Notes: a model not told the origin generated them from the letters alone. Counted from the stretch's first letter, positions 8,660 to 17,227 are shown. The stretch is DNA of 46,023 nucleotides from Myxococcales bacterium (GCA_021787845.1 JAJYLH010000047.1:1-46023), one strand, 5' to 3'. Numbers and translations are program-made.

Positions 8660-9321
8660 CACCAGCCTCCGAAGCGCAGCGGGAAGCCGACCTGGAAGCT
8701 CACGACCGTGTCGCGGCCGGGCACGAGGCGGCCGTCGATTTCGCGTTCGAGCGAGGCGCTGCGCCAGGCGAAAGCGGTCTCGAGGCCCCAGGCGGGCGAG
8801 AGGAAGAAACGGGCGCCGATGGCGGCGGCGAGCGCGAGCGTCGGGCCGGAATGGATGTCCTCGGTCGAGGTTTCGCCGCCGATGAGACCGCGCAGGACGA
8901 TCTCGAACGGCACCAGCCTCTTGCCGAAGGCAAGCTTCCCGTCGATGGCCGAGACTTCGGCGCCGGCGAGCAGCGCCCAACCGGAGCCGGTCTGGCGCAG
9001 CTCCGCTTTCAGCTCCCGCTGGGCGATGCGCGCCGCCTCGCTCGGCGTCTGGGTCCAGCCGCTCGCCTCGACCGTGAGGCCGACGAGCGCCCGCGGCCAC
9101 CAGACGACGCGCAAGCCCGCGCCGCCGCGGATGAGGAACGGATCGTTCAGCCCGTACCCGGCGAACGGTGACAGCTCCAGCGCTCCTGCCTTGTTCCAGC
9201 CCCGCCGCTGGACGGACTCGATGTAGTCGGCGCTGGAAGCGCGGGTCGGAGCGGCCACGGCGCTCGTCGCGACGAGGGCAAGACCGACCATCGCCGCCGT
9301 CCATCGAACGATTGCCGGCAC
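8659..9321 (-). CDS. Outer-membrane barrel protein, GltA/NfsA-like, first gene of the operon
   Basis: A protein of 220 residues from GTG at 9321, which follows GGAGGGGG by 3-4 nt; an ATG at 9291 would shorten it by 10. The signal peptide ends near ATSAVAAPTRA. The mature sequence has barrel-like strands (GALELSPFAGYGLNDPFLIRG, ALVGLTVEASGW, VPFEIVLRGLIGG, ALAAAIGARFFLS, WGLETAFAWRS) and ends with FPLRFGGW, an aromatic C-terminus typical of outer-membrane barrels. The region 9322-9423 is shared with the divergent CglC-like lipoprotein gene and should hold the promoters for both; no clear -35/-10 pair was recognised. Its place in the outer-membrane channel of a Glt/Nfs complex is inferred from order and fold. 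Confidence 0.75.
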   Translation of the reverse strand: MPAIVRWTAAMVGLALVATSAVAAPTRASSADYIESVQRRGWNKAGALELSPFAGYGLNDPFLIRGGAGLRVVWWPRALVGLTVEASGWTQTPSEAARIAQRELKAELRQTGSGWALLAGAEVSAIDGKLAFGKRLVPFEIVLRGLIGGETSTEDIHSGPTLALAAAIGARFFLSPAWGLETAFAWRSASLEREIDGRLVPGRDTVVSFQVGFPLRFGGW

Positions 9322-9423
9322 CGGCCCCCTCCGCGGTGTGAAGGTGATGTACGGCTCGGGCGCCCGCAACGCTTGGCGCCGGGCAGCCGCACGCCTAAAG
9401 CTCCTGGTCGGGGGGGAGGGCGA

Positions 9424-9843
9424 ATGATGCGGCGGCGCTGGCGGCGCGCATCTTCCATCGGCGGCGCGGCGCTGCTCGCGGCGGCGCTGGTGTCTGCGTG
9501 TGCGCAGACCGACCTCGGAACGCCGTGTCACCTGTTGCGCGCGAACAACACCGAGGCCTCGCCGATGCCGCAGCACGACGTGCTCCAGTCCGGCAGCGGC
9601 GAATGCGCTCAGTTCATCTGCGCCTCGTTCGACGGGGCGAGCCCGGTCTGCACCCGGCCCTGCGCGCACGAAGGCGATCCTTGCGAGAACGGGATGGTCT
9701 GCCGGGCGGCGCTCTTGACTCCGCAAGACCTCGCGCTGGCGCAGCAGCGGATGCAGGGGACCGACCTCGACCACAACGGCGTCGACGATTTCCAAGAGTG
9801 GGCGGCAGGGCTGACGGACAGCTTGTACTGCGCGCCGAAGTGA
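9424..9843 (+). CDS. cglC: Cysteine-rich lipoprotein, CglC/GltK-like
   Basis: A protein of 139 residues from the ATG at 9424, preceded by GGGGGGAGGG. A basic N-terminus (MMRRRWRR), a hydrophobic core and a lipobox-like LVSAC put the lipidated Cys near residue 24. The mature part has about nine Cys spaced like CglC (TDLGTPC, GECAQFIC, VCTRPC, CENGMVCR, LYC at the end) and a DLDHNGVDDFQEW segment that resembles a calcium-binding loop. CglC/GltK is an outer-membrane lipoprotein of the Myxococcus gliding machine encoded beside gltC-gltB-gltA, and here it lies divergent to the A-like barrel, which supports the call. Identification is by pattern and context only. Confidence 0.65.
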   Translation: MMRRRWRRASSIGGAALLAAALVSACAQTDLGTPCHLLRANNTEASPMPQHDVLQSGSGECAQFICASFDGASPVCTRPCAHEGDPCENGMVCRAALLTPQDLALAQQRMQGTDLDHNGVDDFQEWAAGLTDSLYCAPK

Positions 9844-9901
9844 GCCGAGGCGGGGATGTCACCGTGGGGTCGATCGGAATTCCCGGTCCGGGGCGCCTTC
9901 G

Positions 9902-9946
9902 ACGGATCGGTCGGATCGGACGGATCGGACCGATCGGTCGGATCGC
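9902..9946. repeat. 9-bp array, copy 5 (five units)
   Basis: The units on the plus strand are ACGGATCGG, TCGGATCGG, ACGGATCGG, ACCGATCGG and TCGGATCGC. It lies in the 153-bp gap between the CglC-like gene and the dipeptidase gene, both on the plus strand. Folding is weaker than in copies 2 and 4. Confidence 0.85.
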
Positions 9947-9996
9947 GCGAAGCGCCACCGCGGCTCGCCTTCCGCTCGCGCTAGACTCCGCCGCCC

Positions 9997-11055
9997 ATGG
10001 AAGGACCAGGCGATCCGAAGGCATGGGCGAAAGCGCTGGGAATTTCGGAGGCGGCGGTCGACCTCTACCTCGACTGCGACGTCGTCGACCTCCACGTCGA
10101 CTCGTTCATCTGGACCCGGATGTTCGGCTACGACCTGCGGCGCCGGCACGGGCCGGGCGCGTTGCGGACGAAGCTGTTTTCCCAAGTCGACCTGCCCCGG
10201 CTGCGCGAGGCCCGGGTCACCGGCGCCATCTGGTCGATCACGACAAACCCGCTGCGCTCCCGGCCGGCGCGGGCGCTGGCGTTCGAACGCAACGTCGCGC
10301 GGCTCACCGAGATCCTCTCCTCGGTGCCCGGCGACACCGAGCTCGTGCATGACCTCGCGAGCTACCGGGCGGCGCGCGCGCAGAAAAAGCACGCCGCGTT
10401 CCTCGGCATCCAGGGCGGCAACGCCATCGACGCTTCCCGGCTGGACGATCGCATGGTCAAGGTGACCCTGGTCCACCTGACCCGGTCGAACCTGGGGATG
10501 ACGAGCTCGCCCCTGGTCCTCGACAGCGCTGACGGGGGGCTCACGCCGGAAGGGCGCCGCTACGTCGAGGAGCTGGACGCCCGCCGCATCTTCGTCGACC
10601 TCGCGCACGTCAGCCGCAAGGGCTTCTTCGACGCCGTCGAGGCGCACGACCGCCGCCGGCCCCTGCTCGTCTCGCACACGGGCGTGACCGGGGTCCTCCC
10701 GCACTGGCGCAACATCGACGACGCGCAGGTCCGGGCGGTCGCCGACACCGGCGGGGTCGTCGGGGTGATGGCGCAGGCGAGCTTCCTCGCCGCCCCGGGA
10801 CGCGACGCGCGCGCCGAGACGATGGTCCGGCACCTCGAGCACATCGGGAGCGTTGCCGGTTGGCAGGTGCCGGCCCTCGGCACCGATTTCGACGGGCTCA
10901 TCGTCCCCCCGCCGGACCTGCCGACCTGTCTGGAGCTTCCCCGCCTCGTCGACCGGATGCTCGCGCGGGGCTGGACCGAGGACCGCGTCCGCGGCGCCCT
11001 CGGCGGGAATTTCCTCCGAGCGCTCGGCGCCCTGCGCGGCGAGCAGGAGGCATAG
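9997..11055 (+). CDS. Peptidase family M19 (membrane dipeptidase-like)
   Basis: A protein of 352 residues, the usual length for renal/membrane dipeptidase homologues. Metal ligands typical of M19 are present: His33 and Asp35 (DLHVDSF), His204 (DLAHVS) and His227 (LVSHTG), and the substrate-side GTDFDG motif is at 295-300. The bridging glutamate, normally in a ...EG motif, is replaced by Gln139 (FLGIQGGNA). This could leave a weak or altered metal site, or mark a subfamily with another role. No signal peptide is visible, so it is probably cytoplasmic. It follows the 9-bp array and precedes a two-component pair by 73 bp. Confidence 0.85.
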   Translation: MEGPGDPKAWAKALGISEAAVDLYLDCDVVDLHVDSFIWTRMFGYDLRRRHGPGALRTKLFSQVDLPRLREARVTGAIWSITTNPLRSRPARALAFERNVARLTEILSSVPGDTELVHDLASYRAARAQKKHAAFLGIQGGNAIDASRLDDRMVKVTLVHLTRSNLGMTSSPLVLDSADGGLTPEGRRYVEELDARRIFVDLAHVSRKGFFDAVEAHDRRRPLLVSHTGVTGVLPHWRNIDDAQVRAVADTGGVVGVMAQASFLAAPGRDARAETMVRHLEHIGSVAGWQVPALGTDFDGLIVPPPDLPTCLELPRLVDRMLARGWTEDRVRGALGGNFLRALGALRGEQEA

Positions 11056-11128
11056 AGGCGCCGGGCGCGACGCCCCTTTCCCGTGGACGCGATTCTGTGC
11101 TCTCGTCTGCCGCTCGGCAGGTGGACTG

Positions 11129-12565
11129 GTGAAGCTCGCGACGAAATTCACGCTCGCGCTGGTGTCGGTGACGACCGTCGTCCTCGCCGTGAATTCCGCT
11201 CTGCTCATCTCCCGCCAGACGCGCCAGTACGACGAGGGGATGCTCCACGACAACGCTCTTCTCGCGCGGGCGATCGAGGCGGCGCTGATGCGCAACTTCG
11301 AAATCGGCGCGGGCGACGACGGGGCGCGGTCGCTGGTCCGGGCGGTGGCGGCGAAGGAGAGCACCATCCAGGTCCAGTGGCTCCCGGAACGCGAAGCAGG
11401 AGCGCTGGGGCTCAGCGAGGAGGTTCGGCGCGAGATCGACCCCAAGGGCGAGATTCACAGCGCGCGTTCGGCGACGATGTTCAGGAGCTACGCCGGCATC
11501 ACGGTCGGCGGGGTACGCCACGGGGTGCTGGTCCTCGAGGAGCCGCTGAGGTTCGAGCGGCGCTTCGCCAAGGGCGCGCTGTGGCAGGCGATCACCGGCT
11601 TCGTCGCCACCGCGGTCGCCTGTGGGCTACTAGCGCTGCTGCTCGGCTTCTACTTCGTCGGCCGGCCGATGCGGGTCCTCGTCGAGTTCGCCCGCCGGGT
11701 CGGGGCCGGCGACTTCTCGGCCCGCTCGCAGGTCGCCCAACGTGACGAAATCGGCACCCTCGCGGGCGAGCTCAACGCGATGGCGGGGCACCTGGAGGAG
11801 CTCAACCAGCGGGTGAAGCACGAGCACGACGAGCGGGTGGTGACCTTGGAGCAGTTGCGACACGCGGAGCGGCTGACGACGGTGGGCAAGCTCGCCGCGG
11901 GCATCGCGCACGAGCTCGGGACCCCGCTCGCGGTGGTGGCGGGACGGGCGCGGCTGATCCTCGACAAGCCGGACCAGAGCGCCCGCGAGCACGCGCGGCT
12001 GATTCTCGACCAGACGAACGGCATCGCGAAGATCATCCGGCAGCTCATGGACTTCGCCCGCCGGCGGCCGCCGACGAAAGCGCCGGAGGACATGCGTCGG
12101 CTCGCCCAGAGCACGATCGACCTCCTGCGGCCGATGGCGGAGAAGCGCGGAGTCGAGCTGACGGTCGTCCACGGCGAGCCGGTCTTCGCCGCGGTCGACG
12201 CCGGCCAGATCCAACAGGCGCTGACCAACCTCGTGGTCAACGGAATCCAGGCGATGGCAGCCGGCGGGACCCTGACGGTGAACGTCGAGCGGGCCCCCGG
12301 GGCGGTGCCGCCGGAGGGCACCGTGGCTTCGGTCCACGGATACGTGCGCCTTTCCGTACGCGATCAGGGGCCAGGGATAGCGGATGAAATCCGGGAGAGA
12401 ATATTCGAGCCCTTCTTCACGACCAAGGGGGTCGGCGAAGGAACCGGGCTCGGGTTGAGCGTCACGTACGGGATTGTTCAGGAGCACGGCGGCTGGATGG
12501 CCGTCGACAGCCGGGTGGGTGAGGGAGCGCGCTTCGCGGTCCACCTCCCGGTCGGAGGATCGTGA
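11129..12565 (+). CDS. Membrane sensor histidine kinase (HAMP, HisKA, HATPase)
   Basis: A protein of 478 residues from GTG at 11129, preceded by AGGTGG; the frame is open further upstream but only this start places the first membrane helix at the N-terminus. Two helices (about 7-27 and 150-175) flank a ~120-residue periplasmic sensor region. A HAMP linker follows (RVGAGDFSARS...DEIGTLAGELNAMAGHL), then the H-box GIAHELGTPLAVV with phosphoacceptor His261, and an ATPase domain with N-box (NLVVNGIQAM), G1 (DQGPGIAD) and G2 (GEGTGLGLSV). It overlaps or abuts the response regulator gene, so the two form a pair. The stimulus is unknown. Confidence 0.92.
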   Translation: MKLATKFTLALVSVTTVVLAVNSALLISRQTRQYDEGMLHDNALLARAIEAALMRNFEIGAGDDGARSLVRAVAAKESTIQVQWLPEREAGALGLSEEVRREIDPKGEIHSARSATMFRSYAGITVGGVRHGVLVLEEPLRFERRFAKGALWQAITGFVATAVACGLLALLLGFYFVGRPMRVLVEFARRVGAGDFSARSQVAQRDEIGTLAGELNAMAGHLEELNQRVKHEHDERVVTLEQLRHAERLTTVGKLAAGIAHELGTPLAVVAGRARLILDKPDQSAREHARLILDQTNGIAKIIRQLMDFARRRPPTKAPEDMRRLAQSTIDLLRPMAEKRGVELTVVHGEPVFAAVDAGQIQQALTNLVVNGIQAMAAGGTLTVNVERAPGAVPPEGTVASVHGYVRLSVRDQGPGIADEIRERIFEPFFTTKGVGEGTGLGLSVTYGIVQEHGGWMAVDSRVGEGARFAVHLPVGGS

Positions 12566-12567
12566 GG

Positions 12568-13947
12568 ATGGCGACGCGAGTTCTGATCGTGGACGACGAG
12601 AAGGCGTTCGGCGAGACCTTGAGCTTGGACCTCGCGCGGCGGGGCTACACCCCGACCTGGGCGGGCAGCGCCCAGGAGGCCATCGACGAGCTGCAGGCCG
12701 GCGGGTTCGACGTGATGCTCGCCGACGTGCAGATGCGCGGGTCGATGAACGGGCTCGACCTGTGCGCGAAGGCCGCGGCGAGCTACCCGGACATGCCGGT
12801 CATCGTCATCACCGGGTTCGGCTCGATGGAGACCGCGATCCAGGCGATGCGGGCGGGGGCGTACGACTTTCTCTCGAAGCCGTTCGACAACGAGGCGCTG
12901 GCGCTGGCCATCGACCGGGCGGCGCAGCACCGCACGCTCAAGGCGGAGGTCCGAAGGCTGCGCGACGCCTTGAGCGGGCCGGCGCGGATCGAGGAGATCA
13001 TCGGCGAGAGCACGCCGATGAAGAAGCTGTTCGAGCTGGTCGACCGGGTGGCGGACACCGAGGCGAGCGTGCTCATCACGGGGGAGAGCGGCACCGGTAA
13101 AGAGCTGTTCGCGCGGGCGATCCACCGGCGGAGCCGCCGCCAGGGGGGACCGTTCGTGCCCATCAACTGCGCTGCCATCCCCCCGGCGCTGTTGGAGAGC
13201 GAGCTGTTCGGCCACGCCAAGGGGGCGTTCACCGACGCGAGGATGGACTCGCCGGGCATGTTCATGCAGGCGAACGGCGGCACCCTGTTCCTGGACGAGA
13301 TCGCCGACCTGCCGCTGGAGCTGCAGCCGAAGCTCCTGCGAGCTCTCCAGGAGCGCTGCATCCGGCCGGTGGGGAAGGACCACGACGTGCCGGTCGACGT
13401 GCGGGTGATCGCGGCGACGAACCGGGACATCGAGAGCGCGGTCGAGGACAAGCGGTTTCGGGAAGACCTCTTCTTCCGCATCAACGTCATCCGGTTGGAG
13501 CTGCCGCCGCTGAGGGCGCGCGGCAGCGACATGCTCCTCCTCGCCCAGCGGTTCGTGCAGCGGTTCGCGCAGAAGAGCGGGAAGCGGGTGCAGGGCATCT
13601 CGGCGCCGGCGGCGGACCGGCTCGTCAACTACCCGTGGCCGGGGAACGTCCGGGAGCTGGCGAACGCCATCGAGCGGGCGGTGGCGCTGACGAGCTACGA
13701 GCAGATCACGCCGGAGGACCTGCCGCAGCGCGTGCGGGAGCACCGCAAGAGCCACATCCTGGTCGGTGGCGACGACCCGAGCGAGCTGGTGTCGATGGAC
13801 GAGGTCGAGCGGCGGTACGTCCTCAGGGTGTTGGAGGCGGTCGGCGGGAACAAGACCCTGGCCGCGCGCATCCTCGGGTTCGACCGCAAGACGCTCTACC
13901 GCAAGCTCGACCGGTACGAGCAGAGCGGGATGGTCTCGCACGGTTAG
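12568..13947 (+). CDS. NtrC-family response regulator with altered GAFTGA loop
   Basis: About 459 residues with the domain order REC, AAA+ sigma-54 activator, Fis-type HTH. The receiver has IVDDE and phosphoacceptor Asp53 (LADVQM). The AAA+ domain has Walker A GESGTGKE and Walker B GGTLFLDEIAD, and the C-terminus has an HTH (NKTLAARILGFDRKTLYRKL). The sigma-54-contacting loop reads GAFTDA instead of GAFTGA (about 219-224). The ATG at 12568 has GGAGG 9 nt upstream; a GTG at 12562, overlapping the kinase stop, would add two residues. Cognate partner of the upstream kinase. The loop change may alter interaction with sigma-54 or indicate action on other promoters. Confidence 0.92.
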   Translation: MATRVLIVDDEKAFGETLSLDLARRGYTPTWAGSAQEAIDELQAGGFDVMLADVQMRGSMNGLDLCAKAAASYPDMPVIVITGFGSMETAIQAMRAGAYDFLSKPFDNEALALAIDRAAQHRTLKAEVRRLRDALSGPARIEEIIGESTPMKKLFELVDRVADTEASVLITGESGTGKELFARAIHRRSRRQGGPFVPINCAAIPPALLESELFGHAKGAFTDARMDSPGMFMQANGGTLFLDEIADLPLELQPKLLRALQERCIRPVGKDHDVPVDVRVIAATNRDIESAVEDKRFREDLFFRINVIRLELPPLRARGSDMLLLAQRFVQRFAQKSGKRVQGISAPAADRLVNYPWPGNVRELANAIERAVALTSYEQITPEDLPQRVREHRKSHILVGGDDPSELVSMDEVERRYVLRVLEAVGGNKTLAARILGFDRKTLYRKLDRYEQSGMVSHG

Positions 13948-14309
13948 AAGGTGAGCGCGAGCGCTCCCGCACAGCTTTCGAGGGCCGAGCCCTCGCCCGG
14001 GGAGGAGGGGCCGTTGGTTCTCCTGGGCTCCCGACCCGACGAAGTCCGCCGGATGGGTGGAATCCGTTGGACGGGCGACAGCGGAGCCCAGCGGATGACG
14101 ATCGCTCGGGTGCGAGCGGTCGGGCTGAGCTCGACCGGCCTCACGCCTGTCCCAGACCGATGCCGTGCCCCAGCGAAGAACCGCTCATCCCGAGCGCCGT
14201 CGACGAACGAGCGGTTCTTCGCGGCCGCGCCCGTCCCTCGTCGTTCGACGGGCGCTCGGGATGAGCGGAAACCTCCGGCGCGGCATGTCTTGGATGGCCG
14301 TGGACCCGT
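13948..14309. repeat. Gene-free 362 bp with CTCATCC-type palindrome
   Basis: No gene was seen. It contains a compound palindrome at about 14175-14267. A perfect 12-bp stem GAAGAACCGCTC/GAGCGGTTCTTC is at 14175-14186 and 14209-14220. A longer inverted pair, CCGCTCATCCCGAGCGCC near 14181 and its complement near 14250-14267, also exists; the same motif recurs at 31161, 31208-31242 and 43526. It lies between convergent genes, so it could act in transcript ends. Confidence 0.65.
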
Positions 14310-15533
14310 CTACAGCCGCCCATCGCAAGCGGTGCCGAGGGGCTCGTGGTAGACGCCGAGCTCGGTGTACGCGAAGCGCGCTTCGTCCCCGATGTCCAGG
14401 TAGACGAGGGGGGTGACCGTGTCGCCGGCGATCCAGTCGGCCTTGCGCGCCGCCGGGCGGATGCGCAGCCGCCCGTCAGCGGTGATGAACAGCTCGCCGC
14501 CGCGGTCGACGATGGCATCCGAAAGCGCTACCGGTGAGAGCTTGCCCTTCTGCCCGACGAAGAGCCGGTACTCGGGGCGGACGCTCGACTCGCGCCGGCG
14601 GTCGACGAAGAAGTAGGTGCCGCGATCGTCTCTGGCGATGGCGAACGCCTCTCGCTGCCATCGCGGCAAGAAGAGATGCGCGCGGGCGAGCACGGCGCGG
14701 GCGCGCGCGGGCGCGGCCGGATGGAAGGCGATGGTGCGCGTTCCGCATTGGAGCGACAGGCGCCCGTTCTTCCGGTCGAGCTCGGCCTGCCAGCGCTCGC
14801 CAACCCGGGGGTCCCAGAAGACCCGGTCGAAGTCCTGCCCCTCGGAACCGCCGCCGTAGACCCGTTGGGCGTAGAGCTGGCGCGCGTCGCCCGCGTAGAA
14901 CGGGTCGAGAGCGTCGCCCTGCGGGTCGAGCGCCAGGTACCGGCCGTGCCCGTCGGTGAAGAGCCTAAGCCGCGCCCGAACGTCGGGCGCCACGTTCGCC
15001 GGCACGTCCGCGCCCCCGGGGGCCGCCTTCGTCGCCGGAGCGCGCGGCGGGTAGCCCGCCGCTTCAGGCATCTCGGCAGCGCTGCCGAAGAGCTCGGCGG
15101 CCATTGCCGGCAGCACGTCCAAGACGTCGTCGACGGTGCCGCCGCGCAGGCGCCGGTCGGCCTCCTGGACCGCCCGCGCCTTGCGCACGTCGAGCCGCCG
15201 CAGGTGAATGAGCCAGCTCTGGCCCAGCCGCCCGACGCTTCCGGTGACGATCTCGTCGACCCCGAGCGCGCCGCCGACTTCCGCCATGCAGGCGTCGCTC
15301 GTGCAGCCGAGCAACTGCCGGTGCTGCTCGTGCGACAACAGCGTCGCCAGATCCGCCGGGGTGATGACCGATATTCCCGGCACGCGCCGGAGCGCGGCCG
15401 CGACGCTGTCCGAGAGCGCCGTCGCTGTCTTGGCGTCGACGCCGCGCTCCGCGGCGAGGCCCGTGAAGGCAATCGGGCGCGGAGCCGCCGCGGCGAGAAG
15501 AGCCGACCCGAGCAAGGCGAGAAAGGCGCGCAT
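14310..15533 (-). CDS. Secreted protein with TolB/CsgG-like N-terminal region
   Basis: A protein of 407 residues, with signal peptide MRAFLALLGSALLAAAA. Residues about 18-130 resemble the nucleotide-independent alpha/beta domain seen in CsgG/TolB-N-like periplasmic proteins of myxobacteria: a stretch on AERGV, ALRRVPGISVITPADL, a Cys pair in LLGCTSDACMAEVGGALGVDEIVTGSVG, and WLIHLRRLDV. The remainder (about 180-407) is rich in aromatic residues (FDRVFWDPRVGERW, YFFVDRRRES) and has no family I recognise. The start at 15533 is chosen for the signal peptide, since the frame runs on upstream without coding character. It is convergent with the two-component pair and alone on its strand. Confidence 0.75.
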   Translation of the reverse strand: MRAFLALLGSALLAAAAPRPIAFTGLAAERGVDAKTATALSDSVAAALRRVPGISVITPADLATLLSHEQHRQLLGCTSDACMAEVGGALGVDEIVTGSVGRLGQSWLIHLRRLDVRKARAVQEADRRLRGGTVDDVLDVLPAMAAELFGSAAEMPEAAGYPPRAPATKAAPGGADVPANVAPDVRARLRLFTDGHGRYLALDPQGDALDPFYAGDARQLYAQRVYGGGSEGQDFDRVFWDPRVGERWQAELDRKNGRLSLQCGTRTIAFHPAAPARARAVLARAHLFLPRWQREAFAIARDDRGTYFFVDRRRESSVRPEYRLFVGQKGKLSPVALSDAIVDRGGELFITADGRLRIRPAARKADWIAGDTVTPLVYLDIGDEARFAYTELGVYHEPLGTACDGRL

Positions 15534-15590
15534 GCCTCTTCGTAGCACGCCTTGGCGTCCGGGCCGCCCCCGCGCTATCGAGAAGCGGCC

Positions 15591-15863
15591 GTGTCGGCCC
15601 TCATCGCCGTTGCCGCTGTCGCCTTGCTCGGGTCGGTCCTCCTCCTGGTGCCGTCGATCCGTGGAACCCTCCGGCAGCGCCGCCGTAGAGCGGCGGTCCG
15701 CGGCCTGCGCCGCCGCTACCGCAGGATGCTGAACGAGCCTGAGACGGAGGCGGAGCGGGTGATGGCGCGCGAGCTCGCCTCGCTCGCCCAGCGATTCCCC
15801 GCGAAGTCCGAGCTGTGGCGGCTCAAGAAGCTGATCTGGGACCTCGAGCGCGCGCGGAGGTGA
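15591..15863 (+). CDS. Small single-helix membrane protein
   Basis: A protein of 90 residues from GTG at 15591, preceded by GAGAAG. One N-terminal membrane helix (SALIAVAAVALLGSVLLLVPS) is followed by a strongly basic stretch (RQRRRRAAVRGLRRRYRR) and a charged helical tail rich in Glu, Arg and Leu (MLNEPETEAERVMARELASL). A TTG at 15552 would add 13 residues. No known family was recognised. It is convergent with the gene ending at 15872, with only 8 bp between stops. Confidence 0.6.
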   Translation: MSALIAVAAVALLGSVLLLVPSIRGTLRQRRRRAAVRGLRRRYRRMLNEPETEAERVMARELASLAQRFPAKSELWRLKKLIWDLERARR

Positions 15864-15871
15864 TGGGAACG

Positions 15872-16438
15872 TCATCCGGGTCGCGGATCGATTCGGGGGA
15901 AGGTGCGCGTGACGGCCTCGTCGGAGACGTCGACCGGCCGGACGCGCGGCCAGTGGGCGAGAAGCCGGTCGAGCCGATGGATACCGTGCGGATCCACCGC
16001 GTCGCGCACCACCGCCTCGATGGCCTCCCACGACAACGCCACCGGGTGGCCGTGCTGGTCGCCGTATCTCGGAACGATGGCCATCGCGTCGGGCGCGTCC
16101 TGGGTCTCGGCGACGAGAATCTCCAGCGTGTCGTCGTCGACGAGGTCGTTCGTGCTCGGCAGCACCAGTACCGGTCCCCGTCCGAGCGCGAAGAGGCCGA
16201 GCACCAGCGAGTCGAACATCGTCGCCCGCCAGTCCGGCTGAAGGACTACGGTAACGCTGCCGCACCCCGGCGGCACTTCGTGCGCCTCGCCCGCCCAGGC
16301 GATGGCGATCTCCGCCACCTGCGCCCGCCGAAGCGCGCCGACGTGCGCCTCGAGGAGGGTCGTCGAGGCGACGTGGACGAGCGAGCCTTCCTTCTCTTCA
16401 GGTGAGGCCGAGAGAAGGAGCGCACACGGAGGCGGCAC
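15872..16438 (-). CDS. NTP-transferase-like protein (MocA/MobA-type fold, degenerate)
   Basis: A protein of 188 residues from GTG at 16438, 3 bp after the preceding stop and with GAGGTGAA ahead of it. The middle resembles MocA/MobA-type Mo-cofactor nucleotidyltransferases: a hydrophobic strand, then DSLVLGLFAL, PVLVLPSTNDLVDDDTLEILV and VPRYGDQHGHPVALSWEAI, comparable with the PxxxxDxPxV and GxxGHPV segments of that family. The N-terminal nucleotide loop LAAGxSxRMGxxK is missing; the sequence there reads LLLSASPEEKEGSLV. It is the third gene of a coupled trio with FAD-like and [2Fe-2S] proteins, so a role with a molybdenum hydroxylase is inferred, but loss of the loop may mean it no longer transfers nucleotides. 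Confidence 0.65.
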   Translation of the reverse strand: MPPPCALLLSASPEEKEGSLVHVASTTLLEAHVGALRRAQVAEIAIAWAGEAHEVPPGCGSVTVVLQPDWRATMFDSLVLGLFALGRGPVLVLPSTNDLVDDDTLEILVAETQDAPDAMAIVPRYGDQHGHPVALSWEAIEAVVRDAVDPHGIHRLDRLLAHWPRVRPVDVSDEAVTRTFPRIDPRPG

Positions 16439-16441
16439 GCT

Positions 16442-17227
16442 TCACCTCATGCTCGCGAGCGCTTCGGACAGGTGCTGCGCCACCGCGGCCGTCACCGCGA
16501 GCGCCCGCCGCGCGGGCACCAACGGGTCGAGATCCTTGGTGATGGCGTTGGCCCAGCCCCCGCGCCCGAGGGCCATCGCCTGCTCCGTCCGCAAGAGGCG
16601 CAGCGGCCGCGCCTTCTCGCTCGCCGCGAACAGCCGCGCCGCGAGCGGCCGCCGCCGCGCTTTGACCAGCACTCCAGCAACGCTCACGCCCTCCGGCGCC
16701 GCCGCGAAGACCTGCCGCGCGCGCCCGTCGGGAATCGCGATGTGGACGTGGGTCAACAGCTCTGACGGTCCCGGGCGCCGCGCGGTGACGACCGTCTGTC
16801 CCGGCCGAGAACCCAGCGAGGAGCGGACGTCGAAGGTCGCGTCGAGGGCGTAGAGCGCCGCTGGGACCGCTCCCAAGCCCTCGACGAGCGTCCCGCAGAG
16901 CGTGGCCCGGTGCTGGATGGCGAGCGTCGCCTGCGCCCGGGCGGCCGAGGAGAGCAGCGGGAGCTTCTCGCGCACGCCCGCCGAGGTCGCGAGGTCGCGC
17001 AAGGTCGCGAGGGCGCCGGCCCGAAAACGGTGCGCGTCGACGAAGACGAAACGGAGCTCCGGCCGGAGCGACTGGAGCGAGAGGACGTGAGTCGCGCGCG
17101 CCCCGAGGTCGTCGAGCGCGTGGGTGCCGCCCGCCAGGAGGCGCCAGGGACGTCCGTCTGAAAGGAGCAGGAGCGCTTTCTCCAAGTTCGGGGCGCGGAC
17201 GACCTCGAGAGCGCCGTCGCCCTTCAT
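16442..17227 (-). CDS. FAD-binding (CoxM-like) subunit homologue of xanthine dehydrogenase family
   Basis: A protein of 261 residues; family members are usually 260-300. The N-terminal half matches the FAD-binding fold of molybdopterin dehydrogenases: a LEKALLLLSDG helix and RLLAGGTHALDDL in place of the usual AGGTDL loop. A second loop, RATLCGTLVEGLGAVPAALYALDATFDV, stands in for the family's GGN(L) segment. The C-terminal ~80 residues match the CO-dehydrogenase flavoprotein C-terminal domain in length. The start ATG overlaps the stop of the [2Fe-2S] gene (ATGA). Several FAD-contact residues look changed, so flavin binding is uncertain. No catalytic large subunit is encoded nearby. Confidence 0.7.
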   Translation of the reverse strand: MKGDGALEVVRAPNLEKALLLLSDGRPWRLLAGGTHALDDLGARATHVLSLQSLRPELRFVFVDAHRFRAGALATLRDLATSAGVREKLPLLSSAARAQATLAIQHRATLCGTLVEGLGAVPAALYALDATFDVRSSLGSRPGQTVVTARRPGPSELLTHVHIAIPDGRARQVFAAAPEGVSVAGVLVKARRRPLAARLFAASEKARPLRLLRTEQAMALGRGGWANAITKDLDPLVPARRALAVTAAVAQHLSEALASMR

